Shown: positions 26,516 to 35,225 of the stretch, one piece after another
Layout of the letters: every line of letters starts with the position of its first letter
Position numbering within the stretch: position 1 is the first letter of the stretch
DNA from: CAWACP01 sp963780655
GTDB taxonomy: Bacteria > Acidobacteriota > Terriglobia > Bryobacterales > Bryobacteraceae
Assembly (NCBI GenBank): GCA_963780655.1
Contig: CAWACP010000005.1
Location: forward strand, 620,001 to 684,000
Length of the DNA: 64,000 bases
Reading direction: 5' to 3'
Translations under genes and position numbers: made by a program
Notes under the pieces: generated by a model
Databases searched by the model: none
Told to the model about the DNA's origin: nothing
The model's input: the letters and a program-made list of their open reading frames with translations, nothing else

Positions 26516-28099
26516 ATGAATCTCCGTTTACTCACGGTCCTGCTTGCCGTTTGGCTGATGCCGTCCGCTGCTCTCGCCGCGAACGATTGCGCCGGACTAG
26601 CAAAGCTCACGCTGACGAACACGACCATCACCAGCGCGGAATCCGTTGCCGCGGGCGCCTTCTCGCCTCCGGGCGGTAAACCGATGTCCGGCATTCCTGC
26701 CTTCTGCCGGGTCGCCGGCGTAAGTAAACCATCCCCCGAATCGGAAATACAGTTCGAAGTCTGGATGCCCGCAGCCGCATGGAACGGCAAGTTTCAGGGC
26801 GTCGGCAACGGCGGCTTCGCAGGCGCCATCGAGTATATGCAGCTCGGAAACGCGGTAAGTCATGGCTATGCGACGGCGTCCACGGATACGGGTCATCATG
26901 CCGGCGGCACTGACGCGCGCTGGGCGGCCGGACATCCCGAGAAGATCGTCGATTTCGGATATCGCGCCATTCATTTGACCGCGGTCAACGCCAAAGCAGT
27001 CATCGCCGCGTTCTACGGAAAGGAACCGGCGCGATCCTACTTCAGCTCCTGTTCCAACGGCGGACGGCAGGCGTTGATGGAGGCGCAGCGCTTTCCCGCC
27101 GACTTCGACGGCATTGCCGCGGGAGCGCCCGCCAACTACTGGACTCACCTGCTCTCCAACGCCGTGTGGGACCTGCAGGCGCTGCAGTCGGATAAAGACA
27201 GCTATATCCCGCCGAATAAACTGCCGGCCATTACGGCCGCGGCTCTCGCTGCGTGCGACGCCGCGGATGGCCTGAAGGACAACCTGATCGAGAACCCTGC
27301 GCGATGCCGCTTCGATCCCTCCACGCTGTTGTGCGCGGGTGCTGAGACCGACACATGCCTCACGGCGCCGCAGCTGACTGCGCTGAAGAAGCTCTATGCG
27401 GGAGGCCGCATGTCGGACGGCGCGCAGTTGTTCCCCGGCTATTCCCCTGGCGGCGAAGCTGAACCGGGAGGCTGGGCGCTCTGGATCACGGGCTCGGCGC
27501 CCAGCCACAGCCTGATGTACGCGTTCGGAACGCAGTTCTTCATCAACATGCTGTACAACGATCCCGCGTGGGATTTCCATAGCTTCACTGTCGATCGCGA
27601 CACGAAGAACGCGGACGACAAGCTGGCCGGCGCTCTGAACGCCACGAACCCCGATCTGAGCCGGTTCGAGGCCCGCGGAGGAAAGCTGATCCTCTATCAC
27701 GGCTGGAGCGATGCCGCGATCGCGCCCCGGAATACGATTAATTACTACGAAAGCGTGACGGCAAAGATGGGCTCTGGCAAGGTCCATGATTTTGTGCGCC
27801 TGTTCATGGCGCCGGGCGTGCAGCACTGCTTCGGCGGTTCCGGCCCGAACAGCTTTGGCCAGCTCGGCCCGACGGGCGCCGACCCCGATCACGACATCGA
27901 CGCGGCGCTGGAACAGTGGGTGGAGAAAGGCGTCGCGCCGGAACGGATTATCGCGACAAAACGCGCCAGCGACCTCAACGCTTCCAGCGCGGTGGTGCGC
28001 ACGCGGCCGCTGTGCTCCTGGCCGCTCGTGGCTCGCTACAAGGGCACAGGCAGCGTGGACGACGCCGCGAACTTCACGTGCGCGGCTGAGAGCAAGTAG
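26516..28099 (+). CDS. Secreted tannase / feruloyl esterase family protein
   Basis: I start at the ATG at 26516 (MNLRLLTVLLAVWLMPSAALAA), which gives a clean signal peptide; the 13 residues upstream in frame are not needed. The 527-residue product is an alpha/beta hydrolase of the tannase/feruloyl esterase family (PF07519). It has the family's CS-D-HC motif: Cys-Ser in FSSCSNGGRQALMEAQ (near residue 177), Asp in YHGWSDAAIAP, and His-Cys in VQHCFGG; the two Cys should form a disulfide next to the active site. Substrates are esters of gallic or ferulic acid from plant material. TATACT at 26496-26501 may be its -10 box, which would leave a very short leader with no ribosome site. Confidence 0.9.
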   Translation: MNLRLLTVLLAVWLMPSAALAANDCAGLAKLTLTNTTITSAESVAAGAFSPPGGKPMSGIPAFCRVAGVSKPSPESEIQFEVWMPAAAWNGKFQGVGNGGFAGAIEYMQLGNAVSHGYATASTDTGHHAGGTDARWAAGHPEKIVDFGYRAIHLTAVNAKAVIAAFYGKEPARSYFSSCSNGGRQALMEAQRFPADFDGIAAGAPANYWTHLLSNAVWDLQALQSDKDSYIPPNKLPAITAAALAACDAADGLKDNLIENPARCRFDPSTLLCAGAETDTCLTAPQLTALKKLYAGGRMSDGAQLFPGYSPGGEAEPGGWALWITGSAPSHSLMYAFGTQFFINMLYNDPAWDFHSFTVDRDTKNADDKLAGALNATNPDLSRFEARGGKLILYHGWSDAAIAPRNTINYYESVTAKMGSGKVHDFVRLFMAPGVQHCFGGSGPNSFGQLGPTGADPDHDIDAALEQWVEKGVAPERIIATKRASDLNASSAVVRTRPLCSWPLVARYKGTGSVDDAANFTCAAESK

Positions 28100-28103
28100 G
28101 GAT

Positions 28104-28184
28104 GTGGGGCGGGCCCCCGGCCTGCGGCCGACGCCCTCGTCGGCCTTTTCGAACTACCGGGAGTGCCGGGCCGGGGGCCCGGCG
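28104..28184. repeat. REPIN-like element, left part, split by the group II intron
   Basis: It begins GTGGGGCGGGCCCCCGG just after the tannase stop and contains GCCGACG..CGTCGGC-like and GCCGGGCCGGGGGCCCGGC hairpins. It ends at the intron border. The matching right end lies at 30048-30068 on the other side of the intron; joining the two gives one element with the same plan as the copy at 3688-3806. Confidence 0.7.
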
Positions 28185-30047
28185 ATCGGGTAGGAGGAGC
28201 CTCACGGCCCCGTCCTCCCACACCACCGTACGTACTTGGCGTATACGGCGGTTTCGTTTAATGTTGTAACGACGCATATCGCGAGAGCAGGGAGACGAGT
28301 CCCTGAGATGAGAACCAGTCCGTCGACATGGCCCGATGAACCGGCGGGGAGCAGGCCAAACGCCACGGCCCTTTCCCTGAACCGGCGATACGAGCGGCCG
28401 AGGACGCGGACAGCCCCAGTTTACGGAGGAAAGCTCCGATGGACCGGCCGCGTTTGCGTTGTTTGAGGCGATAGCAGCGCAGCTTGCGCCGAATCCACTC
28501 GTCCATGCACTGAAGTTCGAACCGACAAGCCGCGTAGCGGTAGTAGTTGATCCAGCCAGTGGTGAAGCGGTTGAGTTCGACGATCACTTGCGCAAAACTG
28601 ACGCCCCGATTGCGACGGGTGATCTGCCGGATTCTCTCCTTCGCGCGTTTCACGCTCTTGGGAGAGATGCCGAGTTTTCCGTTCAACAGCAGCCGATGGC
28701 CAAGGAACTTGCGTTCCCCGATCGGAGCGACGGCGCTCTTGTCACGGTTCACCCGGAGTTTGAGTTTCCCTTCCAGAAACCCGACGACCGATTCCATCAC
28801 CCGCTGCCCCGCGGCCAGCGATCGCACGTAGATATTGCAGTCGTCGGCGTAGCGGCAGAAGCGATGTCCCCGGCTGTCCAGTAACTGGTCGAGATCATCC
28901 AGCAGGATGTTGGCCAATAGTGGGGAGAGCGGTCCCCCTTGTGGCGTTCCCTCCTCGCGGGCTACGCACACCCCATCCTGCATCAGACCGGCCTGTAGGA
29001 AGCGCCGGAGGATGAGGAGCAGGTGTTTGTCGCCGATCCTGCGCGCGATTCGGGACATGAGAATATCGTGATTGACCCGGTCGAAGAACTTCTCCAGATC
29101 AAGATCGACGACAAACTCGCGCCCCTCCTGCGCTACGTATTTCCGCGCCTGTTCCAGAGCCATATGCGGGCTCCGGTGCGGACGGAATCCGTAGCTGGAG
29201 TTGGAAAAGGTGGGATCGAAAATCGGATTCAGCACCTGCAGGATCATCTGTTGTACCAGACGATCCACAGCGGCTGGGATTCCTAACTGGCGCTGGCCTC
29301 CGTCCGGCTTCGGTATCTGCACTCCCCGTACTGGTTGCGGCCGGTAGGTCCCGTCCAGCAGGGAAGCCGTCAGCGCCCTTTGATTGTTCCGAAGCCAGTC
29401 GGCCAGTTCGTGAACGGTCATACCGTCCACGCCCGGCTTACCCTTATTGGAACGAACCCGCCGATACGCACGAACCACGTTCTTCGGGTCGCAAATCTGC
29501 TCCATCAAACTGCTCGTCAAGGCTCGTTGTTGGTCGAATGCCGTGAACGTTTGCTGCTGCCCCGGCGTGGCAGGGTCGGTTCCGCCGACCCCGCCTGCGC
29601 CCTGGCGCTCCTTGTCTTTCTGCTGCCCTGCGTCCATCGAAGTCTTCCATCTGCTCCTTGCATTAAAGATTCGGCCCTTCATCCGGTTGGATTACTATGG
29701 CTTCTGCTGACTTCTCCGCTCCTGTCCCGTCCGGTTGCCCGTGCGGTAGTCCGTGTGTGCGGACCAGAACGGAGATCTCTCGAGGTAAGACATGCCTTCT
29801 TCTCCCGGAGGCGTCGGATCTACCCCACAGCGTTCCGAATGACATTCGGGCATCCCCATCCCTGGCTGGGTTACCCACGCTGCGATGGCCTCACATCCGC
29901 TTCCTGTACGTCGCCTCCGGGATTTCGTCATCGGCTTTCTTCAGATCCCGCCTCGCGGCGAGCACCCTTGCTTAGACGGATGGTTCCGGTCAATCACGGT
30001 CCATAGGGGACTTGCACCCCCTGAATGCACATCACTACTCGACACAC
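28185..30047 (-). mobile_element. Group II intron, compact, class C-like
   Basis: On the minus strand the intron begins GTGTGTCGAGTAGTGATG at 30047, followed by the domain I motif GGGGGTGCAAGTCCCC. It ends ..CCTCCTACCCGAT at 28185. Domain V is visible in the 73 bases after the reverse transcriptase stop: ACCGCCGTA pairs with TACGGTGGT across a short loop, and the catalytic triad reads CGC instead of the common AGC. A domain VI-like hairpin (GGGAGGACGGGGC..GGCTCCTCC) follows. The RNA part before the ORF is only about 365 bases. The 5' exon ends in a perfect hairpin, CAGGCGCCTCGCCTG (30048-30062), which fits class C introns that insert directly after stem-loops. Borders are inferred from consensus. 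Confidence 0.85.
28258..29682 (-). CDS. ltrA: Group II intron reverse transcriptase / maturase
   Basis: The 474-residue intron-encoded protein has the reverse transcriptase domains in order: NKGKPGVDGMTVHEL (RT1), PKPDGGQRQLGIPAAVDRLV, FRPHRSPHMALEQA, FVVDLDLEKFFDRVNH, TPQGGPLSPLLANI and the active site FCRYADDCNIYV (YADD). After about residue 300 come the thumb/maturase region (FTTGWINYYRY) and the GIIM-like segment MDEWIRRKLRCYRLKQRKRG. No HNH endonuclease domain follows, so insertion must use nicked or single-stranded DNA. All catalytic residues are present and the frame is whole, so the intron may be active. An ATG at 29637, after GGAAG, is an alternative start. Confidence 0.95.
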   Translation of the reverse strand: MKGRIFNARSRWKTSMDAGQQKDKERQGAGGVGGTDPATPGQQQTFTAFDQQRALTSSLMEQICDPKNVVRAYRRVRSNKGKPGVDGMTVHELADWLRNNQRALTASLLDGTYRPQPVRGVQIPKPDGGQRQLGIPAAVDRLVQQMILQVLNPIFDPTFSNSSYGFRPHRSPHMALEQARKYVAQEGREFVVDLDLEKFFDRVNHDILMSRIARRIGDKHLLLILRRFLQAGLMQDGVCVAREEGTPQGGPLSPLLANILLDDLDQLLDSRGHRFCRYADDCNIYVRSLAAGQRVMESVVGFLEGKLKLRVNRDKSAVAPIGERKFLGHRLLLNGKLGISPKSVKRAKERIRQITRRNRGVSFAQVIVELNRFTTGWINYYRYAACRFELQCMDEWIRRKLRCYRLKQRKRGRSIGAFLRKLGLSASSAARIAGSGKGPWRLACSPPVHRAMSTDWFSSQGLVSLLSRYASLQH

Positions 30048-30068
30048 CAGGCGAGGCGCCTGCCCCAC
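30048..30068. repeat. REPIN-like element, right end beyond the intron
   Basis: CAGGCGAGGCGCCTG (30048-30062) is a perfect hairpin, and the element ends TGCCCCAC, the reverse complement of GTGGGGCA. It abuts the 5' border of the intron exactly and pairs with the left part at 28104-28184. Confidence 0.75.
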
Positions 30069-30075
30069 GGCTGGC

Positions 30076-32508
30076 TTATTTCAACTCGACGACCGTCGCG
30101 CCGGTGCCGCCCTCCGCCGGTGACGCCGCGTAGAATTGCGCAACGTGCGGATTGGTGGCGAGCAGCTCAGCTATGGTCCGGCGCAGCACGCCCATGCCGT
30201 GGCCGTGCACGATCCGAACACGATCCACGGATGCCAGCGCGGCGCTGTCGAGGAACTTATCCACCTCATCGCGCGCCTCCTCGGCGTGCTTGCCGATGAT
30301 GTTGATCTCGCGATACGTGACATCCCACGCGGGCCCGGATGGCTGGTACGAGATGCCTTTCGGCAGCCGCGATTCCTGCGGGCCGGCGGCGGGAACCACC
30401 TCCTCGACATCCTCCACATCGATCTGCATCTTCATGAGGCCCGCCTGCACCTCGATGCGGTCTTCCGATAGCCTGCGCAGCACCGTGGCGGGCTCGCGAA
30501 TGCCGCGGAGCCGGACCCGGGCGCCCTCTTCGATGCGCCGCGGCCGCTCCCGCTCCGGCGTCTGCTGTTTCGGCGCTGACGAAGAGGCGAGCACGGTATC
30601 CTGCACCGCCTCCTGAAACTCGCGCCGCGTCCGCGCGACTTTGCGCAGGGCCTGGTCGGCGGCCTTGCGCTGGTCCGCCGTCCCGGCAATCCGCTCGATC
30701 GTTTCGCGCGCCTGCGCTTCGAAGCCGGCGATGGCGCGATCGCATCGCTCCTCGATTTCGCGCAGTCTCGCTGCCTCGCGCTGCTCCCACGCTTTCGCCA
30801 GCGTCCGCTCGCGCGCGGCGAGCGCCTGCTTCTGCTCTTCCAGCTCGTTCTCGCGGTCGGCGACCCGGCCGATGCGTTCGTGCAGCTCGTCGAGAAAACG
30901 CGCGATGTCGCGCTCGTGATGCGTCATGGCGGCGCGCGCCCGGTCGATCAATTCCGGCGCGAGGCCCAGCCGCCCGGCGATTTCGAGGCCCGCGGATTTG
31001 CCCGGGGCTCCGGTGCGCAGCACGTAGGTCGGCTCGAGCGTCGCCTCGTCGAAACCCATGGACGCGTTCAGCACGCCCTCGGTGTTCGCCCCGTAAACCT
31101 TGATTGCCAGCAGATGCGTGGAAGCCAGAGTGAACGCGCCCGAGAAGCGAAAGCGCTCGAGGATAGCGACTCCCAGCGCGCCGCCCTCTTCCGGATCGGT
31201 GGCGCGGCCCAGCTCGTCCAGCAGCACCAGGGATTCGCGCGTGACCTCGTCGAGCATGCGGCGGATATGGTCGATGTGCGCGGAGAAGGTGCTGAGATTC
31301 TCCTGAATGGACTGCTGATCGCCGATATCCGCCAATACCTCGCTAAATATCGGGAACTCCGCCTGCTCGGCCGGGACCGGCAACCCCGTCTGCGCCATCA
31401 GGGCGAGCAGGCCCACGGTTTTCATGGCCACCGTTTTGCCGCCGGTGTTGGGACCGCTGATGAGCAGAGTGCGGCACTTCTCGTCCAGCTTCAGCGACAA
31501 GGGCACCACGGACTTTTTCTGCCGGCGCAGCACGTCTTCGAGCAGCGGATGACGCGCCCGCTCGAGCGTCAGGCGGCGGTCCCACGCGGCAGTGAATGAT
31601 GGGATCACGCAGCGAAATTCCACCGCGAACCCGGCCTTCGCGAAGAGCAGGTCGAGCTCGCCCAGGACGCGCACCGTCTCGCCGATCGCGACTGCATGCT
31701 GCCGCAGCAGCTCGCTCATTTCGCGCAGAATGCGGTGTACCTCGCGCTGTTCGTCCTCGTGCAGCCGCACCACGTCGTTGTTCATCTCGATGGTGTCCAG
31801 CGGCTCGATGAACAGCGTGTGCCCGGTGCTGCTGGCGCCGTGCATTACGCCGGGGACGTGGCGCTGCTGGCCGGCCACCACCGGCACCACCAGGCGCTCG
31901 TTGCGAATGGTGATGAAATCTTCCTGCAGCACGCCGTCTTCGCGGTGCGCGCGCACAAACCGCTCCAGCATGATCTGAATCTGCTTCCGCTCCTTCTCGA
32001 TATCGCGGCGGATGCGATTGAGCGCCACGCTGGCGTCGTCGGCCACGGACCCATCGGGCAGAATCTTCCCGCGCAGCTCACGCAGGATCTCGCGCAGGTC
32101 GACGATCTGCCGACCCTGAGCGCCCAGCCGCGGAAATCGTTCGGCGGCGGCGGTGAGAATGCCCCGAATCTCCGCGGAGCGCTCCAGCAACTGCGTCATA
32201 CCGAGGATTTGCCGCGGCTCGAGCACCGCGCCTTCGATGGCTATCATCTGCGCCGTGGCGGCTATATCGGGAATCGAATCGAAGCGGACGCGAATGGCCG
32301 CGCCCCGGGACGCCTGCTGCGGCTGCATGGAAAGGCGTACGTAATCGAGGGCTTCACGCACTCCGGCGAGCGTGCTTTCGAGAACGGGCCGGTCGTCAAT
32401 CGGCTCCACGCGCTCCAGCTCGGCCTGTCCGAGCGCGCTCTGGACGAAGCGGCCGATCAACTGGCGAAGCGATTCGAACTCGAGCAGCTCGAGACTTGCT
32501 TTGATCAT
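30076..32508 (-). CDS. mutS2: MutS2 family ATPase / endonuclease
   Basis: I start at the ATG at 32508 (MIKASLELLEFESLRQLIG), which overlaps the stop of the upstream Nudix gene (ATGA); the longer open frame is a shadow of that gene. The 810-residue product lacks the MutS mismatch-binding domain and has core/lever helices, then the ATPase with Walker A GPNTGGKT and Walker B LVLLDELGRATDP (residues about 340-530), a long Glu/Arg-rich coiled coil (about 540-660), a KOW-like segment, and a C-terminal Smr nuclease domain (VRIVHGHGMGVLRRTI). MutS2 proteins act on branched DNA and on stalled or collided ribosomes. The domain order and length are normal. Confidence 0.95.
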   Translation of the reverse strand: MIKASLELLEFESLRQLIGRFVQSALGQAELERVEPIDDRPVLESTLAGVREALDYVRLSMQPQQASRGAAIRVRFDSIPDIAATAQMIAIEGAVLEPRQILGMTQLLERSAEIRGILTAAAERFPRLGAQGRQIVDLREILRELRGKILPDGSVADDASVALNRIRRDIEKERKQIQIMLERFVRAHREDGVLQEDFITIRNERLVVPVVAGQQRHVPGVMHGASSTGHTLFIEPLDTIEMNNDVVRLHEDEQREVHRILREMSELLRQHAVAIGETVRVLGELDLLFAKAGFAVEFRCVIPSFTAAWDRRLTLERARHPLLEDVLRRQKKSVVPLSLKLDEKCRTLLISGPNTGGKTVAMKTVGLLALMAQTGLPVPAEQAEFPIFSEVLADIGDQQSIQENLSTFSAHIDHIRRMLDEVTRESLVLLDELGRATDPEEGGALGVAILERFRFSGAFTLASTHLLAIKVYGANTEGVLNASMGFDEATLEPTYVLRTGAPGKSAGLEIAGRLGLAPELIDRARAAMTHHERDIARFLDELHERIGRVADRENELEEQKQALAARERTLAKAWEQREAARLREIEERCDRAIAGFEAQARETIERIAGTADQRKAADQALRKVARTRREFQEAVQDTVLASSSAPKQQTPERERPRRIEEGARVRLRGIREPATVLRRLSEDRIEVQAGLMKMQIDVEDVEEVVPAAGPQESRLPKGISYQPSGPAWDVTYREINIIGKHAEEARDEVDKFLDSAALASVDRVRIVHGHGMGVLRRTIAELLATNPHVAQFYAASPAEGGTGATVVELK

Positions 32509-32996
32509 GAGATATTGGCGGGTTCGGAGTGCTGCGCACGGCGGGCGCGAAAGGCGCGCTCGATCACCGCCAGAGTGCCCTCGGTGACGCGGTAGCCGCC
32601 GAGATGGCGCTCGTCCACCCATTCCGCGCGGCTCACATCGCTGGCGGCCGCAAGCTCGCCGCCGGTAACGCTGCACAGATAATCGATCAGCACGTAGTGG
32701 AACTCGGTGCGGCCGTCAGCGTCGGGCATGATGCGCTCGAAGACCTCGAATACGGCGGAGGGCTCTACTTCGAGGCCGGTCTCCTCCAGCACCTCGCGGC
32801 GGATGCCGTTGGCCAGCGTTTCGCCGGTTTCGAGAATGCCGCCCGGCAACGACCACCATCCCCTGAGCGGCTCCTTGCCGCGCTCCACCAGCAGGATGGC
32901 GTCGCCCTGAAATATCAGTGCGCCGACGCCGAGAAAAGGCCGGTCGGGGTAGCGGCGGCTGTCGGCGGTGGCGTACACAACTTCATTGTCTTCCAT
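32505..32996 (-). CDS. Nudix hydrolase
   Basis: The 163-residue protein has a complete Nudix box, GGILETGETLANGIRREVLEETGLEVEP (given here only by its key residues G58-x5-E-x7-REVLEETG), preceded by FLGVGALIFQGDAILLVERG. Nudix enzymes cleave nucleoside diphosphates linked to another group; the sequence PLRGWWSLPGG is typical of MutT/ADP-ribose pyrophosphatase-like members, but the substrate is not clear. Its stop codon overlaps the mutS2 start, so the two are translated together. A REPIN lies directly upstream at 33001. Confidence 0.9.
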   Translation of the reverse strand: MEDNEVVYATADSRRYPDRPFLGVGALIFQGDAILLVERGKEPLRGWWSLPGGILETGETLANGIRREVLEETGLEVEPSAVFEVFERIMPDADGRTEFHYVLIDYLCSVTGGELAAASDVSRAEWVDERHLGGYRVTEGTLAVIERAFRARRAQHSEPANIS

Positions 32997-33000
32997 AACC

Positions 33001-33084
33001 GTGGGGCAGACGATCGGGTTTATGTCGTCTGCCTCTTCGAGTGCCCGGGCATGGCAGACGACAAAACCCGATCGTCTGCCCCAC
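33001..33084. repeat. REPIN-like element, GTGGGGCAGACGATCG type
   Basis: Left arm GTGGGGCAGACGATCGGGTT and right arm AACCCGATCGTCTGCCCCAC are exact reverse complements over 20 bases. Each arm also folds on itself (GGCAGACGA..TCGTCTGCC). This is the best-preserved copy of the type also found at 5843 and 52473. Confidence 0.85.
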
Positions 33085-33111
33085 GGGGAGGCGAAGCGTT
33101 AGAATCGAGAC

Positions 33112-34122
33112 TTGCCGGAACCTCAGGTGACAGTGGTGGTGCCTACACTGGCGGCCGGGACGCCGCTGGCGGAATGCCTCGCGTCACTCGATGCTCAGCG
33201 GTTCCGCGATTTCGAGATCATTATCGTCGATAACAGCGGGGTGAAACGGGCGCGGCAAACCGTGGGAGCCGGCGCCGCCAGGATTATCGAGAACCCCGAC
33301 AACGTGGGTTTCGGAGCGGCCATCAATGAAGCCATCCGCGCGTCCTCGGCGCCGTTCATCGCTACTCTGAACGACGACGCCACCGCCGACCCGGGCTGGC
33401 TGGAGAGCATGCTGCTGGCCCTGGAAGGGCGTCCCGACGTGGGCATGGTGGCGCCGCAGATCCGCCTTCGCGATTCGGGCGCGCTGGACAGCGCCGGCCT
33501 TTGGATATGCGGCGACGGCAGCAGCAAACAGCGCGGCCACGGCGAGCCGCCGGAGAAGTACAACCGCCGGCAGGAGACACTTTTGCCGTCGGGCTGCGCT
33601 GCCCTCTACCGCCGGGAAATGCTCGACGAGGTGGGTGGGTTCGATCCCGGGTTCTTCCTCTATTGCGAGGACACCGATCTCGGCCTGCGCGCGCGCTGGA
33701 AAGGTTGGGAGTGCCTGTACGTGCCTGCGGCGGTGGTTCATCACGGCTATTCGCAGACCGCCGGCCGGGCGTCGCCAATGAAGGCCTTCTACGTGGAACG
33801 CAATCGGTTGTTCCTGCTGGTAAAGAATTTCCCGGCATCCATGCTCCTGCTGGCGCCGCTGTATTCCGCGGCTCGCTACTTCTGGCATGTCGTGTTTCTC
33901 ATGCGCGGGCGCGGCGCGGCGGCCGAGTTTACGCGTTCGGGCCACCGTGCATCGAAGCTGCCCGGCTACGTGTTCCGCGCCTGGCTCGCGCTGCCGGGCG
34001 AACTGGGCCATCTGTGGCGGGAGCGTCGGCGCATCCGCGGAACGGGCCGCCTCACGCCGAAGCAGTACAAGCGGTTGCTGCGGCGCTTCTCCATCGGTCC
34101 GAAGCAGGTGGCGGCGCAGTGA
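33112..34122 (+). CDS. Glycosyltransferase family 2, rhamnosyltransferase-like
   Basis: The N-terminal domain is a GT-A fold: VTVVVPTLAAGTPLAECLASL, IIVDNSGVKRARQ, NPDNVGFGAAINEAIR, and the metal motif LNDDATADPGWLESM. Further on, FFLYCEDTDLGLRARWKGW contains the ED(T)D catalytic region. A C-terminal part with two amphipathic helices (ASMLLLAPLYSAARYFW) may sit on the membrane. This pattern is typical of dTDP-rhamnosyl or related transferases for surface polysaccharides. The start is uncertain: TTG at 33112 and GTG at 33127 are in frame. It begins a run of five genes with overlaps or very short gaps to 38075. Confidence 0.85.
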   Translation: MPEPQVTVVVPTLAAGTPLAECLASLDAQRFRDFEIIIVDNSGVKRARQTVGAGAARIIENPDNVGFGAAINEAIRASSAPFIATLNDDATADPGWLESMLLALEGRPDVGMVAPQIRLRDSGALDSAGLWICGDGSSKQRGHGEPPEKYNRRQETLLPSGCAALYRREMLDEVGGFDPGFFLYCEDTDLGLRARWKGWECLYVPAAVVHHGYSQTAGRASPMKAFYVERNRLFLLVKNFPASMLLLAPLYSAARYFWHVVFLMRGRGAAAEFTRSGHRASKLPGYVFRAWLALPGELGHLWRERRRIRGTGRLTPKQYKRLLRRFSIGPKQVAAQ

Positions 34123-34859
34123 TTCGTCGCGGCTCCGGCGATGTCCTCATCCTGATTCCGGCATTGAACGAAGAGGCAGCGGTGGCCTCGGTGATTCACG
34201 AGGTTCGCGCGGTGATGCCGGACGCGGACATTATCGTGGCCGACGACAGCTCCACCGACAACACCCGCGCCGTGGCGCGCGCCGCCGGCGCCGAAGTGCT
34301 CACCCTGCCCGCCCATCTCGGACTCGGAGGCTGCGTGCAGGCCGGGTACAAGCTCGCGTTCGAGCTTGGGTACGGCTATGTGATCCGCGTGGACGGCGAC
34401 GGCCAGCACGATCCCCAGGACATTCCGAAGATCCTCGACGCGCTTCACAAGACCGGATGCCAGATGGTGATCGGCTCGCGTTTCGTCGCGCGCAACGGCC
34501 AGCACACGACGGCGCCGCGCACCATCGGCATCATCATTTTCCGTCTGCTGCTCCGGCCGATTCTGGGCAAAACCGTGCACGATCCCACCTCCGGATTCGT
34601 GGGCGTGAACCGCGAGGCGCTGGCCGTGTTCAGCCGCAGCTTTCCGCTCGAGTACCCGGAGATTGAGACGCTGGTAGTGCTGCAGCGCCGGCGCTTTCAG
34701 TTCGTCGAGGTGCCCTGCCACATGCGCAAACGCCGCGGCGGCCGAAGCACCATTACGCCGATTCGCTCGTTCTACTACATGGTTCACGTGCTGCTGGGCG
34801 TGTTCGTGAATATCCTGAAATTTGAGCGGCGCAGGTGGTTTCGCCGGCCAAAAGGGTGA
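34119..34859 (+). CDS. Glycosyltransferase family 2, polyprenyl-phosphate sugar synthase-like
   Basis: It starts with GTG at 34119 in a GTGA overlap with the preceding stop. The 246-residue product resembles dolichol/polyprenyl-phosphate mannosyltransferases: DVLILIPALNEEAAVASVIHEV, IIVADDSSTDNT, HLGLGGCVQAGYKLAFELGY, the metal motif RVDGDGQHDPQDI, and VIGSRFVARNG. It has no large C-terminal membrane domain. Such enzymes make polyprenyl-phosphate sugars used by GT-C membrane glycosyltransferases; the TMTC-like protein two genes downstream is a possible user. Confidence 0.88.
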   Translation: MIRRGSGDVLILIPALNEEAAVASVIHEVRAVMPDADIIVADDSSTDNTRAVARAAGAEVLTLPAHLGLGGCVQAGYKLAFELGYGYVIRVDGDGQHDPQDIPKILDALHKTGCQMVIGSRFVARNGQHTTAPRTIGIIIFRLLLRPILGKTVHDPTSGFVGVNREALAVFSRSFPLEYPEIETLVVLQRRRFQFVEVPCHMRKRRGGRSTITPIRSFYYMVHVLLGVFVNILKFERRRWFRRPKG

Positions 34860-34868
34860 TCTCCTTCT

Positions 34869-35225
34869 ATGGATCGACTGCTGAATGTAATGACGCTGCT
34901 GAGCATCGTGCTCATCGTGCTGGTGCTCATCTCCCTTCGCCGGTCGCACATCCGGGTGGAGTATTCGGTGAGCTGGCTGGGCGCAGCGCTGGTGGTGCTC
35001 ATCCTCTCGCGCGCCCACCGGGTGTTGGAATGGCTGGCCGGATCCCTGGGCGTCACCTATGCGCCGCTCGCTCTGGTTATGCTGGTATTTTGCGTTTTCC
35101 TGGTGGTCTTCTACCGGTTCTCAGTGGTGATTTCAGACCTCCGGGACGCAAACATCGCGCTCACCCAGCGCGTCGCTATTCTGGAGTTTCAGCTCAGGTC
35201 ACTGGATGAGCAGCACCCGTCGTGA
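34869..35225 (+). CDS. Small membrane protein, DUF2304 family
   Basis: The 118-residue protein has three hydrophobic segments (LNVMTLLSIVLIVLVLISL, VSWLGAALVVLILSRAH, PLALVMLVFCVFLVVFYRF) and a short C-terminal coiled coil (RDANIALTQRVAILEFQLRSLD). This is the layout of DUF2304 proteins, which are often encoded next to GT2 glycosyltransferases and are thought to assist them in the membrane. Its 3' end overlaps the next gene by 20 bases. Confidence 0.8.
   Translation: MDRLLNVMTLLSIVLIVLVLISLRRSHIRVEYSVSWLGAALVVLILSRAHRVLEWLAGSLGVTYAPLALVMLVFCVFLVVFYRFSVVISDLRDANIALTQRVAILEFQLRSLDEQHPS

Noticed and set aside
28258..29682. The reverse transcriptase as part of a retron or a diversity-generating element
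   Set aside because: It has the group II maturase segment, and intron RNA borders with domain V are visible on both sides; no variable or template repeats or msr/msd-like sequence were seen.
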